Positions 1 to 9,700 of a stretch of DNA of 64,000 nt are shown one piece after another. The notes beneath the pieces are model-generated. The model ran no database searches, was not told the DNA's origin, and was given only the letters and a program-made list of their open reading frames with translations. The number at the start of each line of letters is the position of its first letter. The stretch's first letter is position 1. Position numbers and translations under genes: made by a program. This DNA is from Pseudomonadota bacterium (GTDB lineage: Bacteria; Pseudomonadota; Alphaproteobacteria; Puniceispirillales; Puniceispirillaceae). The stretch is from assembly GCA_027620495.1 (NCBI GenBank), contig JAQCEA010000001.1:124001-188000 (forward strand). Reading direction: 5' to 3'.

Positions 1-1
1 T

Positions 2-973
2 GGCGGACATAAAAGCCGGATGCCGGACATACATCTCAGACTGATGCGCGACCTTGTTGAAATCCGCAACGCCGCATCTTCATCTGGCGTTGAAACCGCT
101 ACCCAGCTTGACAAGAAAATTGCGCAGATGGCGTCTATCTGCCGAATGTGGCGGCATGCGGATGGCCAATTTGCACGGTTTAACGGGGCCGGCATGATGG
201 CGATTGAAACGATCGAAGAAACGCTGGCACGCGCCGGACAGCGTGGAAAAGTTTTACAACAGGCTCCCTATAGCGGCTTTATCCGCTTTTCATCTGGCCG
301 ATCTACCGTCATCATGGATTCAGGATCACCGCAAACCAGCGCGGCCATAACCGGATACGGCACATTGGCGTTTGAATTTGCGGTTGGCCAAAATTTGCTG
401 GTGATTAATCCCGGGCAAACTGCCACCGATCCAAATTTGCACCGGTTGCTATGTTCGACAAAGGCCCATTCCACGCTCAGCATAGATGGACAGGATTCGT
501 CAAACCCCGGCGAAAATCGGCTTGCCAAATTATCAAATGTTGAAATTGGGCCAGCAGAAGGCGGCTTGCTGGCGGTGGCGACTCATGATGGCTATGAACC
601 ATCGCACGGCATCTTGCATCACCGTCATTTATTTTTGGCGACAGGCGGCGGTAATTTACGCGGTGCTGATATTTTGGAATATACTGGCGCGCCGGGTGAA
701 ATACCCCGCCTTGCCGTGGTGCGGTTTCATCTTCATCCCCGGGTGACTGCCGCGATGTTACGCAACCAGCGGGTTTTGCTGAAAATCCGCGGTAACCGGG
801 CGGGCTGGGTGTTTCGTTCAAATGCCGCCACTTCGCTGGATAATTCATTATTTTTTGATGGGACAAATCGGATGAATTGCCAACAAATTGTGGTGAATTT
901 GGCACTTGCAGATTTGCGCGCGGTTGGCAATGCAACGGTTAAATGGGCGTTCACGCGGTCGGACGCAGACTAG
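2..973 (+). CDS. Heparinase II/III family protein, C-terminal part (5' truncated by window edge)
   Basis: The reading frame is open from the window edge, so the ATG at 20 is probably internal and the real start lies upstream. About 323 residues are visible. They read like the C-terminal half of the heparinase II/III-like family: the stretch around PDIHLRLMRDL, then the FNGAG block, then a beta-rich region with MDSG and FEFAVGQ strands. Family members cleave uronic-acid polysaccharides, but those found beside purH in alphaproteobacteria are uncharacterised, so the substrate is unknown. In many alphaproteobacteria this gene directly precedes purH; here chrA sits between the two. Confidence 0.75.
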   Translation, partial: GGHKSRMPDIHLRLMRDLVEIRNAASSSGVETATQLDKKIAQMASICRMWRHADGQFARFNGAGMMAIETIEETLARAGQRGKVLQQAPYSGFIRFSSGRSTVIMDSGSPQTSAAITGYGTLAFEFAVGQNLLVINPGQTATDPNLHRLLCSTKAHSTLSIDGQDSSNPGENRLAKLSNVEIGPAEGGLLAVATHDGYEPSHGILHHRHLFLATGGGNLRGADILEYTGAPGEIPRLAVVRFHLHPRVTAAMLRNQRVLLKIRGNRAGWVFRSNAATSLDNSLFFDGTNRMNCQQIVVNLALADLRAVGNATVKWAFTRSDAD

Positions 974-1030
974 TGTTGGCCTGCCCCGCATGCTATGTGA
1001 CCAGAGTAGTGATCGGGGTGGTGGCAGCTT

Positions 1031-2401
1031 ATGAAACAGATACAAAGAAACGGCGCGGCCACACATCATCATACATCTGAGCCAAACGCAGCTGGGCCAG
1101 ACGCCCCGGTATCAATTGCCCCAGAATCAATTGCCCCAGAATCAATTGCTACGGTATCAATTGCCGAATCTAGCCGCGTATGGGCAAAAATCGGGCTGTT
1201 ATCTTTTGGCGGGCCAGCCGCACAAATTGCCCTTATGCACCGCGAAATTGTGGCACAAAGAGGCTGGCTCAGCGAACAGCAATTCACCAACGCGCTCAGC
1301 TTTTGTATGTTGTTGCCGGGGCCAGAAGCGATGCAGCTCGCGACCTATTCTGGCTGGCGGCTTCATGGGGTGCGCGGTGGGTTGCTGGCTGGCGGATTAT
1401 TTATTCTGCCGGGCGCGCTGGTAATGCTGGCACTTGCGATTGGCTATGTTTATTTTGGCACGATCGGCTGGGTCGAATCGTTGTTTACCGGACTCAAAGC
1501 TGGGATCGCTGTTATTGTTTTACAAGCCTTGATCAAGCTGGCGAAACGCGGGCTGACACATTTTATGGATTGGCTGATTGCTATCGCCGGATTTGTTGGC
1601 ATTTTCTTTGCCAATGTGCCATTTCCGCTGATCATTGCCAGTGCCGCGCTTTATGGATTTTTTGCAAGCCATCCATCAAATGACCAGCGGTCAGATATCC
1701 CCCTTCCCGATGCGCGCACCAGTTGTCTAACGCTGATGCAATGGATGGCATTATGGTGGGTTCCCATTTTTGTCATTGATCTACTTGTTGGCGATGACCA
1801 GCTGGCCGCCATTGGCTATTTTTTCAGCCAACTTGCTGTTGTCACATTTGGCGGGGCCTATGCGGTGCTCGCCTATATGGCTCAAGACGTGGTTGGCCAT
1901 CTCGGCTGGTTACAGCCCGGCACAATGATGGACGGTCTTGGCCTTGCCGAATCAACCCCGGGGCCACTTATTCTGGTGACCGAATTTGTTGGGTTTATCA
2001 CCGCCTTTCATACGGGCGGGCTGACCTATGGTATCGCCGGTGCGTTGGTGGCCCTGTGGACGACCTTTATACCTTGTTTTTTATGGATTTTTGTTGGCGC
2101 GCCCTATATTGAATGGTTGACGAATCAGCCGCGTCTGCGCGGCGCGTTGGCGGCTATTATGGCGGCGGTCGTTGGGGTTATTGCCAATTTATTTATTTGG
2201 TTTGTGCTGAACATCCTTTTTGCCGAAATAGCCACCGAACCATATGGACCCATTTCGATCCTTATGCCGGATGTTACGACCATCAACCTAGCGATCATCG
2301 CCATTGCCGTCATCTGCGGTGTTCTGACATTTTGGCGCCATGCGGGGCTGTTCACAATTTTAGCCAGCGCTGGCCTATTGGGGCTGATTTTTGGCGGGTG
2401 A
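1031..2401 (+). CDS. chrA: Chromate transporter ChrA family
   Basis: A 456-residue membrane protein with the two homologous CHR halves of a long-chain ChrA. The first half has the FGGPAAQIALMH motif (about residue 59) and GPEAMQLATYSGW; the second repeats this as FGGAYAVLAYM and ESTPGPLI. The family exports chromate, probably by proton-linked antiport across the inner membrane; the substrate here is inferred. The first 50 residues are polar and low-complexity, built from a tandem 15-bp repeat, and lie outside the CHR domain. The start at 1031 is kept because no later ATG precedes the first motif closely. It separates the heparinase-like gene from purH and looks like an insertion into a conserved gene pair. 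Confidence 0.88.
   Translation: MKQIQRNGAATHHHTSEPNAAGPDAPVSIAPESIAPESIATVSIAESSRVWAKIGLLSFGGPAAQIALMHREIVAQRGWLSEQQFTNALSFCMLLPGPEAMQLATYSGWRLHGVRGGLLAGGLFILPGALVMLALAIGYVYFGTIGWVESLFTGLKAGIAVIVLQALIKLAKRGLTHFMDWLIAIAGFVGIFFANVPFPLIIASAALYGFFASHPSNDQRSDIPLPDARTSCLTLMQWMALWWVPIFVIDLLVGDDQLAAIGYFFSQLAVVTFGGAYAVLAYMAQDVVGHLGWLQPGTMMDGLGLAESTPGPLILVTEFVGFITAFHTGGLTYGIAGALVALWTTFIPCFLWIFVGAPYIEWLTNQPRLRGALAAIMAAVVGVIANLFIWFVLNILFAEIATEPYGPISILMPDVTTINLAIIAIAVICGVLTFWRHAGLFTILASAGLLGLIFGG
1111..1170 (+). repeat. Four 15-bp tandem repeats in the 5' end of chrA
   Basis: Four consecutive 15-bp units begin with ATCAATTGC at 1111, 1126, 1141 and 1156. The first two are identical and the last two diverge in their final bases. 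In frame they encode SIAPE, SIAPE, SIATV and SIAES, an N-terminal tail of ChrA ahead of the first membrane domain. A unit length divisible by three means copy number can vary without a frameshift. Confidence 0.9.
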
Positions 2402-2407
2402 TTATGC

Positions 2408-2454
2408 CATTTCTGCGGGTCATGCCTGACAGCACCGGACCCGCGGCAGAAATG
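2408..2454 (+). terminator. Long imperfect stem-loop between chrA and purH
   Basis: CATTTCT plus GCGGGTC (2408-2421) pairs with GACCCGC (2438-2444) and AGAAATG (2448-2454), with a 3-nt bulge and a 16-nt loop. It starts 7 bp after the chrA stop. No T-run follows, so it may be a 3' mRNA protector, a weak terminator or a structure in the purH leader rather than a canonical intrinsic terminator. Confidence 0.45.
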
Positions 2455-2534
2455 ATCTGCAATTGCCTTTCTGGGGCATCTCAGCCATAAAGACGACAGT
2501 ACCGACAGACCAACAGATTCTGGATTTCACCTTT

Positions 2535-4118
2535 ATGACTTCACAAGATTTACACCCGATCCGCCGCGCCTTGCTATCGGTGTCTGATAAGACCGGCCTG
2601 ATTGACCTCGCCCATGCCCTGCAGGCCAGCCATGTTGAAATATTATCAACCGGCGGGACCGCGCGCACCCTTCGTGACGCCGGTTTAGATGTAATTGACG
2701 TGGCAGATGTGACCGGTTTTCCAGAAATTATGGGCGGGCGCGTTAAAACGCTTCACCCTAAAATTCATGGCGGTTTGTTGGCGCGGCGCGATCTTGACGA
2801 TCATCTCAACGCTATGACGCAAGAGAATATTGAGGGGATCGATCTTCTGGTGGTCAATCTTTATCCCTTTGAAGCAACCCTTGCCAGCACCGATGATCGT
2901 GACATTTTGGTCGAAAAAATTGATATTGGCGGGCCTGCCATGCTTCGGGCCGCGGCAAAAAACCATGATTTTTTAACCGTCTTATGCGACCCGGCTGATT
3001 ACTCTGAATTTACCCAGTCATTACAGCAATATGGCGGCACTAATTTTGCCATGCGCGAACGGCTTGCCGCCAAGACATTTGCCCGCACCGCCGCCTATGA
3101 CAGCGCGATTTCCGGGTGGATGGCCAACCGTCTTGACCACAGATTACCTGACATGACCTCGCTTGCTGGCAGCAAAACTGAATCCCTGCGCTATGGCGAA
3201 AACCCCCACCAACAAGCCGCCCTTTATAAAACTGGCACTCACCGCCCGGGGGTTACAACTGCCCACCAGTTACAAGGCAAACCGCTGTCATACAATAACA
3301 TCAATGATACGGACGCGGCGTTTGAACTCGTGGCCGAATTTGACGCCCCGACCATCGCCATCATCAAACATGCCAACCCTTGCGGCGTTGCCTCTGCCAG
3401 TAATTTGCGGGCGGCATGGGACATGGCATTTGCGGCTGACCCGGTCAGCGCATTTGGCGGGATTGTTGCGATGAACCGGCCGCTTGATACAGCAACGGCC
3501 AGCGCTGTTGTTGATTTATTTACCGAAGTTGTGATCGCCCCAGACGCCAGTGAAGATGCTGTAAAGATTATGTCGGCAAAGCCAAATTTACGTCTGCTGT
3601 TGACAGGTGATATGCCCGATCGAACTGATGCCTATGTCAAATTTAAATCCGTTGCTGGCGGGTTTTTAGCGCAAACGCGGGACGCAGGCATGATCACAAA
3701 ATCAGATTTGAAAATCGTGACGAAAACCGCGCCAACCGAGGCCCAGTTGGATGATTTGCTATTTGCATGGGCGGTCACCAAACATGTCAAATCCAATGCC
3801 ATTGTATTTGCCAAAGATAAAAGCACCGTTGGCATTGGCGCTGGTCAGATGAGCCGTGTTGATGCGGCGCGTATTGCCGTTCAAAAAGCCGCCGATACCG
3901 CCGCGCATCATGGGTGGGATGCACCACGTACCAGCGGCGCGGTTGCCGCGTCAGATGCGTTTTTCCCATTTGCTGATGGGCTAGAAGCCTTGGTCGCCGC
4001 TGGGGCCACCGCGGTTATTCAACCCGGCGGATCGATGCGCGATGATGAGGTCATTGCCGCCGCCAACGCCGCCGGGATCGCCATGGTATTTACCGGCATG
4101 CGGCATTTTAACCATTAA
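2535..4118 (+). CDS. purH: Bifunctional AICAR formyltransferase / IMP cyclohydrolase PurH
   Basis: Catalyses the last two steps of de novo IMP synthesis: formylation of AICAR by 10-formyl-THF, then ring closure. The N-terminal MGS-like cyclohydrolase domain has SVSDKTGL (15-22), STGGT (38-42) and [14 protein letters not shown]. The transformylase domain has RYGENPHQ (about 218), the catalytic KHANPCG (about 278), [15 protein letters not shown] and a C-terminal RHFNH. The frame opens at 2463, but homologues begin close to the [12 protein letters not shown] block, so ATG 2535 is chosen, giving 527 aa, the usual family length. I see no clear Shine-Dalgarno sequence at either start. Confidence 0.97.
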   Translation: MTSQDLHPIRRALLSVSDKTGLIDLAHALQASHVEILSTGGTARTLRDAGLDVIDVADVTGFPEIMGGRVKTLHPKIHGGLLARRDLDDHLNAMTQENIEGIDLLVVNLYPFEATLASTDDRDILVEKIDIGGPAMLRAAAKNHDFLTVLCDPADYSEFTQSLQQYGGTNFAMRERLAAKTFARTAAYDSAISGWMANRLDHRLPDMTSLAGSKTESLRYGENPHQQAALYKTGTHRPGVTTAHQLQGKPLSYNNINDTDAAFELVAEFDAPTIAIIKHANPCGVASASNLRAAWDMAFAADPVSAFGGIVAMNRPLDTATASAVVDLFTEVVIAPDASEDAVKIMSAKPNLRLLLTGDMPDRTDAYVKFKSVAGGFLAQTRDAGMITKSDLKIVTKTAPTEAQLDDLLFAWAVTKHVKSNAIVFAKDKSTVGIGAGQMSRVDAARIAVQKAADTAAHHGWDAPRTSGAVAASDAFFPFADGLEALVAAGATAVIQPGGSMRDDEVIAAANAAGIAMVFTGMRHFNH

Positions 4119-4142
4119 TGCGTGAATAGCGCTGGCAATTGG

Positions 4143-5261
4143 TCATGGTTTTTTTGGTCTGGCCTGCAGATGCTTTGAGGTCTCGACCTGTTTCCAGACC
4201 TTGCGCATCAGGCTGGGAAGCTGGCTAGGTTCTGGCACCTGCCACCAGCCGGTGTTGGTGCCTAATGATGACCTGTTTGTTTCGGCGTAGTAAATTGTCA
4301 TTTCCAACGCAAAATGCGTAAATATATGATGAACCGGTGCGGAAAGCTGGCGCCAATCTGCGGGAAATGGCGCGGCGCTGTCTGCGGCTTGAACATCGGC
4401 ATCCGACCAATCTGTTTGTGTCCAGCCAACTGACGGAAACGCCACCATCCCGCCAAGCAACCCCTGATCAGGCCGCCGTTCCAAAAACGCCTCACCATTT
4501 TGGTTAATGGCGACAAACGCCACACCACTGCGCGTTGGTTTTTGCTGTTTTGGGGCCTTAAATGGCAATTGTTCGGCCATATCATCTGCATAACCGCGAC
4601 AGGCATTGGCCAGCGGGCAGATGCCACATGCCGGTGCCTTTGGCGTACAAACCGCATTGGCAAAATCCATCAAGGCCTGCGGAAAATCTGATGGTCGGGC
4701 CGTTGGGCGGCATTGTTCATAGGCCGCAGCAATGTCCCTTTTTGCTTTTGGAAGCGGCGTTTTGATTGCAAAAAACCGGCTCATCACCCGTTCGATATTG
4801 CCATCGACGACAACACCGGGTTGACCATATCCCATCACCATAATCGCACTGGCGGTATAGGGGCCAATGCCCGGCAAGCCTAGAAGCGCCTTTTGATCTG
4901 CCGGGAATATGCCGCCATGTTCCGCCGCGATAATTTGTGCAGTTTTATGCAGATTGCGCGCCCGAGCATAATAGCCAAGTCCAGCCCAAGCGGCCAGCAC
5001 CTCGTCAACAGGTGCCGCGGCCAGCGCCTCAATAGTGGGCCACCGCCCGGTAAATTCTAGAAAATACGGAATGACGGTTTTAACAATTGTTTGCTGGAGC
5101 ATGATTTCCGATAACCAAAGATGATAGACCGGGGCCAATGCGGGCCAGCGATGCCGCCATGGCAGATCACGGCCATGCGTATCATACCAGTCAAATAGAT
5201 CATCACCGGGAAAGCTGGCATTTAATGGCGGCATGAGATCCGAACTCATCTGGCGTTTCAT
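4143..5261 (-). CDS. mutY: A/G-specific adenine DNA glycosylase MutY
   Basis: Base-excision repair enzyme that removes adenine mispaired with 8-oxoguanine. The HhH-GPD domain is complete: LPWR (33-36), SEIMLQQT with the catalytic Glu near 52, the hairpin LPGIGPYTA (129-137) and VDGNIERV with the catalytic Asp at 153. A 4Fe-4S site follows with canonical spacing (Cys205, 212, 215 and 221, C-X6-C-X2-C-X5-C). A degenerate NUDIX-like C-terminal domain that reads 8-oxoG completes the protein. The start may instead be ATG 5249, which sits about 10 nt after an AAGGA motif. It is divergent from the DUF721 gene, an arrangement common in alphaproteobacteria (mutY / DUF721-dsbA-smc). Confidence 0.96.
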   Translation of the reverse strand: MKRQMSSDLMPPLNASFPGDDLFDWYDTHGRDLPWRHRWPALAPVYHLWLSEIMLQQTIVKTVIPYFLEFTGRWPTIEALAAAPVDEVLAAWAGLGYYARARNLHKTAQIIAAEHGGIFPADQKALLGLPGIGPYTASAIMVMGYGQPGVVVDGNIERVMSRFFAIKTPLPKAKRDIAAAYEQCRPTARPSDFPQALMDFANAVCTPKAPACGICPLANACRGYADDMAEQLPFKAPKQQKPTRSGVAFVAINQNGEAFLERRPDQGLLGGMVAFPSVGWTQTDWSDADVQAADSAAPFPADWRQLSAPVHHIFTHFALEMTIYYAETNRSSLGTNTGWWQVPEPSQLPSLMRKVWKQVETSKHLQARPKKP

Positions 5262-5353
5262 CCTTTTGATTGGGCTGATCGGGCGGTGCTAGCGGTGGCG
5301 GTTGATGTCATGCTACTATGCCATCAGTTGAGGTCAAGCAAGGCAAGGGGCGT

Positions 5354-5929
5354 ATGAGCAAACCGCCAAAAACGCGCACAAATAAGATGAAGCGCCTGTC
5401 AACCATGATTGACCCTATGATTGCGCCAAGCGCCAAGGCACGCGGCTTTGCCACTGGACGAATTGTGTCGCACTGGCATGACATTGTTGGTGATATGTCA
5501 TCTTGGTGTCGCCCGGATGCGGTGTCCTTTCCGCGTGATAGCCATACAGATGGCACGCTTAGATTGCAAATCGCTTCGGGCCGCGGCCCACAGGCACAAG
5601 CCATGTCGGATGTCATTATTGATCGGGTCAATGCAAATTTTGGCTACCGCGCCATCAGCCGGATCAGTCTGGTTCAAACACTCTCATCGCCGGTGCAACC
5701 AGCCAGCCCAAAACCAGCCCCCCAGTTGAACCAAACCCAGCATGATATCTGGACACTTGATGATAAATTAAAAGACGTGAAATCGCCTGAATTGCGGGCC
5801 GCATTGAGACGGCTTGGCAGCCCGATTGATGGCCCAGTTGATGACCCAGTTGATGACCCAGTTGATGGCCCGGTTGACATAAAGACAACCAGCCGCCCCA
5901 ACAACCGATCAAAACACCCATCAGACTGA
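5354..5929 (+). CDS. DUF721 / DciA-like protein
   Basis: A 191-residue protein whose first 110 residues match the DUF721 pattern: a basic N-terminus, then a W-x-x-I/V-V-G block (HWHDIVGD), then a strand with L-x-I-A-S and a helix. DUF721 includes DciA, the helicase-interacting replication factor of bacteria that lack DnaC; that role is inferred here from the family. The start at 5354 is preferred over the upstream 5318 ATG because AAGGGG lies just upstream. The C-terminus is a low-complexity tail made from 12-bp tandem repeats followed by a basic end. It is followed by dsbA-like and smc genes, the usual alphaproteobacterial order. Confidence 0.75.
   Translation: MSKPPKTRTNKMKRLSTMIDPMIAPSAKARGFATGRIVSHWHDIVGDMSSWCRPDAVSFPRDSHTDGTLRLQIASGRGPQAQAMSDVIIDRVNANFGYRAISRISLVQTLSSPVQPASPKPAPQLNQTQHDIWTLDDKLKDVKSPELRAALRRLGSPIDGPVDDPVDDPVDGPVDIKTTSRPNNRSKHPSD
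5828..5875 (+). repeat. Four 12-bp tandem repeats in the DUF721 gene
   Basis: Units start at 5828, 5840, 5852 and 5864, each a variant of GATGRCCCRGTT. They encode DGPV, DDPV, DDPV and DGPV in the C-terminal tail. The repeat keeps frame, so length variation between strains is likely. Confidence 0.9.
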
Positions 5930-6088
5930 CATAGACACCAGCCCGCAATTGGCAATGGTGCCAACATTTATAATGGTAATCAGATAGGCAGTCATGATGG
6001 CAATCAAAACAACCGCGCGCACAAAAGATGCGGGCAAAAGACTGCGCGTCCATGGCAAAATAATAGCAGGCCAGAGCAGATACCGCAT
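5921..6088 (-). CDS. Possible 55-aa small membrane protein
   Basis: Too short for most gene callers. It starts at ATG 6088 with GGGG just upstream and ends at 5921, overlapping the DUF721 stop by 9 bp on the opposite strand. The product begins MRYLLWPAIILPW and has a convincing transmembrane segment (VRAVVLIAIMTAYLITIINV) followed by a short polar tail. It fills most of the otherwise empty stretch between the DUF721 and dsbA-like genes and would be divergent from dsbA. I do not recognise a family. The alternative is that this stretch is only the leader of the dsbA-like gene, since the plus-strand frame in front of dsbA is also open. Confidence 0.35.
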   Translation of the reverse strand: MRYLLWPAIILPWTRSLLPASFVRAVVLIAIMTAYLITIINVGTIANCGLVSMSV

Positions 6089-6122
6089 TGCCCCGGTTTT
6101 CCTGTTCGACTATGCTGACGCC

Positions 6123-6761
6123 ATGAAAACAAACACACATTCCATCACCAAACCGATCTCCCGGCGTCATTTGCTAGCAACTGGTCTTGCCGTCACCATG
6201 ATGCCAAGAGCGGCACTGGCCGAAACAGATATTATCGCGTATGTCAAAGCCCCACGTTTGCTTGGCCGAGATGACGCACCGATCAAGGTCATTGAGTTTT
6301 TCTCGATGACCTGTAGCCATTGTGCCAGCTTTCACACCAATACATTCCCAGAAGTCAAAACACGGCTGATTGATGAAGGTGTGGTGCGGTTTGAAATGCG
6401 GGCATTTCCACTTGACGGGCTAGCCTTGCGCGCCCATGCGATGGCACGCACGGTTTCGAGTGAGAAATATTACCCGCTGGTGAACATGCTATTAGAAAAA
6501 CAGGCAAGCTGGACAAGCGCCGCAGACCCAATAGACGCATTACGTAAATTAGGTCGCCTCGCTGGCATAAGCAGTGCCGAATTTGACGCCACAATGCGCA
6601 ACAGACCGCTTCTTGAAACTATTGTGCAAATGCGTCAAGACGCGCTCCGAGATTTTGATGTCAAAGCCACACCATCTTTTGTCATCAACAATAAAACCAC
6701 CATTTCAGGCAGCTTGTCATTTGAAGAATTTGCCGAAAAAATTAACGCCACTGTTACCTGA
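6123..6761 (+). CDS. DsbA-family thiol:disulfide protein with a Tat-like signal
   Basis: A periplasmic thioredoxin-fold oxidoreductase or isomerase. ATG 6123 gives 212 aa with a twin-arginine-like leader (SRRHLLATGLA, residues 13-23) and a likely cleavage site after ALA. The active site is C64-S-H-C67 in the context FFSMTCSHCASFH, with the cis-proline in ATPSF near 183. Closest in layout to alphaproteobacterial DsbA-like proteins encoded directly upstream of smc. The frame is open back to 5994, but the signal peptide favours the later start. Together with the DsbD-like protein at 16.8 kb and DsbB at 59.5 kb it suggests a complete envelope disulfide system. smc follows after 27 bp, probably in the same operon. 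Confidence 0.9.
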   Translation: MKTNTHSITKPISRRHLLATGLAVTMMPRAALAETDIIAYVKAPRLLGRDDAPIKVIEFFSMTCSHCASFHTNTFPEVKTRLIDEGVVRFEMRAFPLDGLALRAHAMARTVSSEKYYPLVNMLLEKQASWTSAADPIDALRKLGRLAGISSAEFDATMRNRPLLETIVQMRQDALRDFDVKATPSFVINNKTTISGSLSFEEFAEKINATVT

Positions 6762-6788
6762 TCCCAATTTTCTGCACGAGTTGATATT

Positions 6789-9700
6789 GTGATTTTTCGT
6801 AGCCTGAAAATGGCCGGTTTCAAATCTTTTGCCGAAGCCGCTGAAATCGACATTGAGAGCGGTCTGACCGGCATTGTCGGGCCAAATGGCTGTGGCAAAT
6901 CCAATATTGTCGAAGGGTTGCGGTGGGTGATGGGGGAAAGCTCTGCCCGGCAAATGCGTGGCGGCGAAATGGACGATGTCATTTTTGCTGGCACCGAACA
7001 GCGCCCAGCCCGAAATCTCGCAGAAATTACGCTTGAACTTGATAATCGCAAACGAAGCGCACCAGCTGAATTTAACAATAGTGACGACATTGAAATCACC
7101 CGCAAAATAGAGCGCGGCAAAGGCAGCAGCTATTATGTCAATGCCAAACCAGCCCGCGCCCGCGACATACAGTTGCTGTTTGCTGATGTTGCCAGTGGCG
7201 CGCGGTCATCCGGCATTGTCAGTCAGGGGCGAATCGGTGCGATTGTCGGGGCGAAACCAACCGATCGGCGGGCACTTCTTGAAGAAGCCGCGAATATTCG
7301 GGGCCTGCATGCTCGGCGGCACGAGGCCGAATTGCGATTACGTAGTGCTGAAAGCAACCTAGAACGGCTGGATGATGTCATTGCTGGCCTGATTGAGCAA
7401 CGCGAATCGCTGAAGAAACAGGCCCGGCAAGCCGCCCGTTACAAATCCGTTGCCGATCGCATCCGCAAGGCTGAAGCCCAATTGCTGTTGGCAAGCTGGA
7501 GCGTCGCCACCACCGAATTGACAGTGGCAGACACAGATTTAAAGCAAGCAAAATCGGCTGTTGAAGATCGCACGCAACTGGCCGCAAAAAGCGCCACCGC
7601 CCGTGCCGAAATCAGCGCATCACTGCCGCCGTTGCGGCAGGCAGAAGCCGAAAGAGCCGTGGCGTATCAGCGTCTTTCGATTGGCCGTGAGGAACTTGAC
7701 CGCGAAGAAGAGCGTCTCCAACAGGCGATACAACAACTCGCCGACCGGCAAGCCCAGCTGCGCGCGGATATCACCAGAGAGACCAGTCTTCGTGATGATG
7801 CCAACACCGCCATACAGCAATTAAATGATGAAGCCCGTCATCTTGCTGATGAAATTGCCGAGGCCACACCGCGACAGGCTGAAACAGCACAAAATCTAGA
7901 AGCGGCCCGTGCCAGTGCAACTATGGCTGATACGGCACTCGCCGATGCCAGTGCGGCATTGCGCGCCGCCGCAAACACGCGCGCGGCGCTTACCAATCGG
8001 CAAAATGATATCACCGCCAGACAGGCGGTGGCAAACGCATCACTCGCCAGTTTGGCAACCAATGAATTGGCCAAACAAGCCGAAGCCGCCGCCACCGAAC
8101 AAATTGCCGCCGAAGCAGATTTCCACGCGGTTAATAAAGCACTCGAAACAGCCGATACAGAATTGACCGCGGCCACGGCGGCGGCCGAAGCCACCGAAAC
8201 AGCACGCCGCGATAGCGCCGCACAAATCGCTAGACTGCAAGCCGAAATTGACGCGCTGCAATATCTGCTTGCCGATCAAGATGACGGCGAGTCACGCCCG
8301 GTGATTGACCAGCTGTCGGTGCGTGATGGTATGGAAACCGCACTGGCGGCGTATCTAGCCGATGAATTATCACTGCCGGTTGGTGGTGGGCGGCGCGGCT
8401 ATTGGCAATCAGCACCGCAAAAAACCGATCTCGAGCCGCCAGCTGGCACCACCGCCTTGGCCGATTATGTATCTGGTGTCCCGGCACTGACAACGGCACT
8501 AGCTGGTGTTGGTGTTATTGAGGATCCAACACAGGCCGAAACCCTGCAAGCACAACTGCGCCCCGGACAAGCCATCACCAGCAAGGATGGCAGCCTATGG
8601 CGTTGGGACGGGTTTGTACGGCTTGCTTCCAAGGCAAACAAGAGCGCCGAACGGATCCGTCAACGCCAACGTCTTGACCAATTGCAAAGCGAACTCACCG
8701 CCAGTTCCAAAAAAGCTGAAAAAGACCAGACCAACGCACAGCAGACGCAAGACACCCTTGCCCAATGTCAAACCAGATTACGTGATTGCCGGGCGGCCAG
8801 CCTTGCGGCTGAAAAGAAATACGGAGAAATGCGGCGGCAAGCCGAATCTGATGCGCTGAAAGCAGAAGCGGCACAAATTCGCGCGGCGGAACTCACCCAA
8901 ACATTGCATGATTTGGCAACCAGTCTGGCAGATTGTGAGGCAGAAATTGCCAGTTTGGGCGATGATGCGGCGCTGAGCGCAACCGAAACCAGCACACGCC
9001 AAACCGCCGAGACAGCACGCGAGGCATTAACCGCCGCCATGCAAGCCCAATCGCGCCTTGCTGAAACCATCAAAAATGCGGAAAGCCGCCGCCGCACCTG
9101 TGAACAAGAGGCAAATGCCTGGCAAGTTCGGCTTGATGGTGCCGCCGGACGGATTGCCGAACTGGAAAATCGGCTGGCCGACGGCGTGCAAGAACAACAA
9201 CGGCTTGATGATTTACCGGGTAGCATTGCCAAAAGACGCATGGAAATTGGCGACCAGCTAGAACAGGCTGAAAACGCCCGGCAAGAAGCAGCCGATGCCT
9301 TGCGGTTTGCCGAAAATAAACTGGCCAAAGCCGAAGCCCTGCAACGCGACGCAGACACAGCATTGGCCGAAGCGCGCGAAATCCAGATCCGTGCCGAGGG
9401 CCATCAGGAACGCTGTACCACCAGACTGGCCGACCTAAAAGCGCGTATCTTTGAAAAGCTCAATTGTGCCCCTGATGCGGTGGCTGGCATTGCGGACACG
9501 GATGATCCGGCAAGCCTGCCAGGCATTGATGTGCTGGAAGATCGCGTTCAAAAATTGATTCGCGAACGCGATAATATTGGCCCGGTTAATTTGCGCGCCG
9601 AAGCCGAAATGGAAGATGTCACAACACGCATTACCGATATGGAAACCGAACGCGATGATTTGCTGGCGGCAATCGCCAAATTACGCGCCGCGATATCTCA

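Noticed and set aside
8768-9358. Long minus-strand frame (196 codons) inside smc
   Set aside because: Ser/Ala/Arg-rich shadow of the coiled-coil codon pattern on the other strand; the same holds for other long antisense frames such as 41393-42145.
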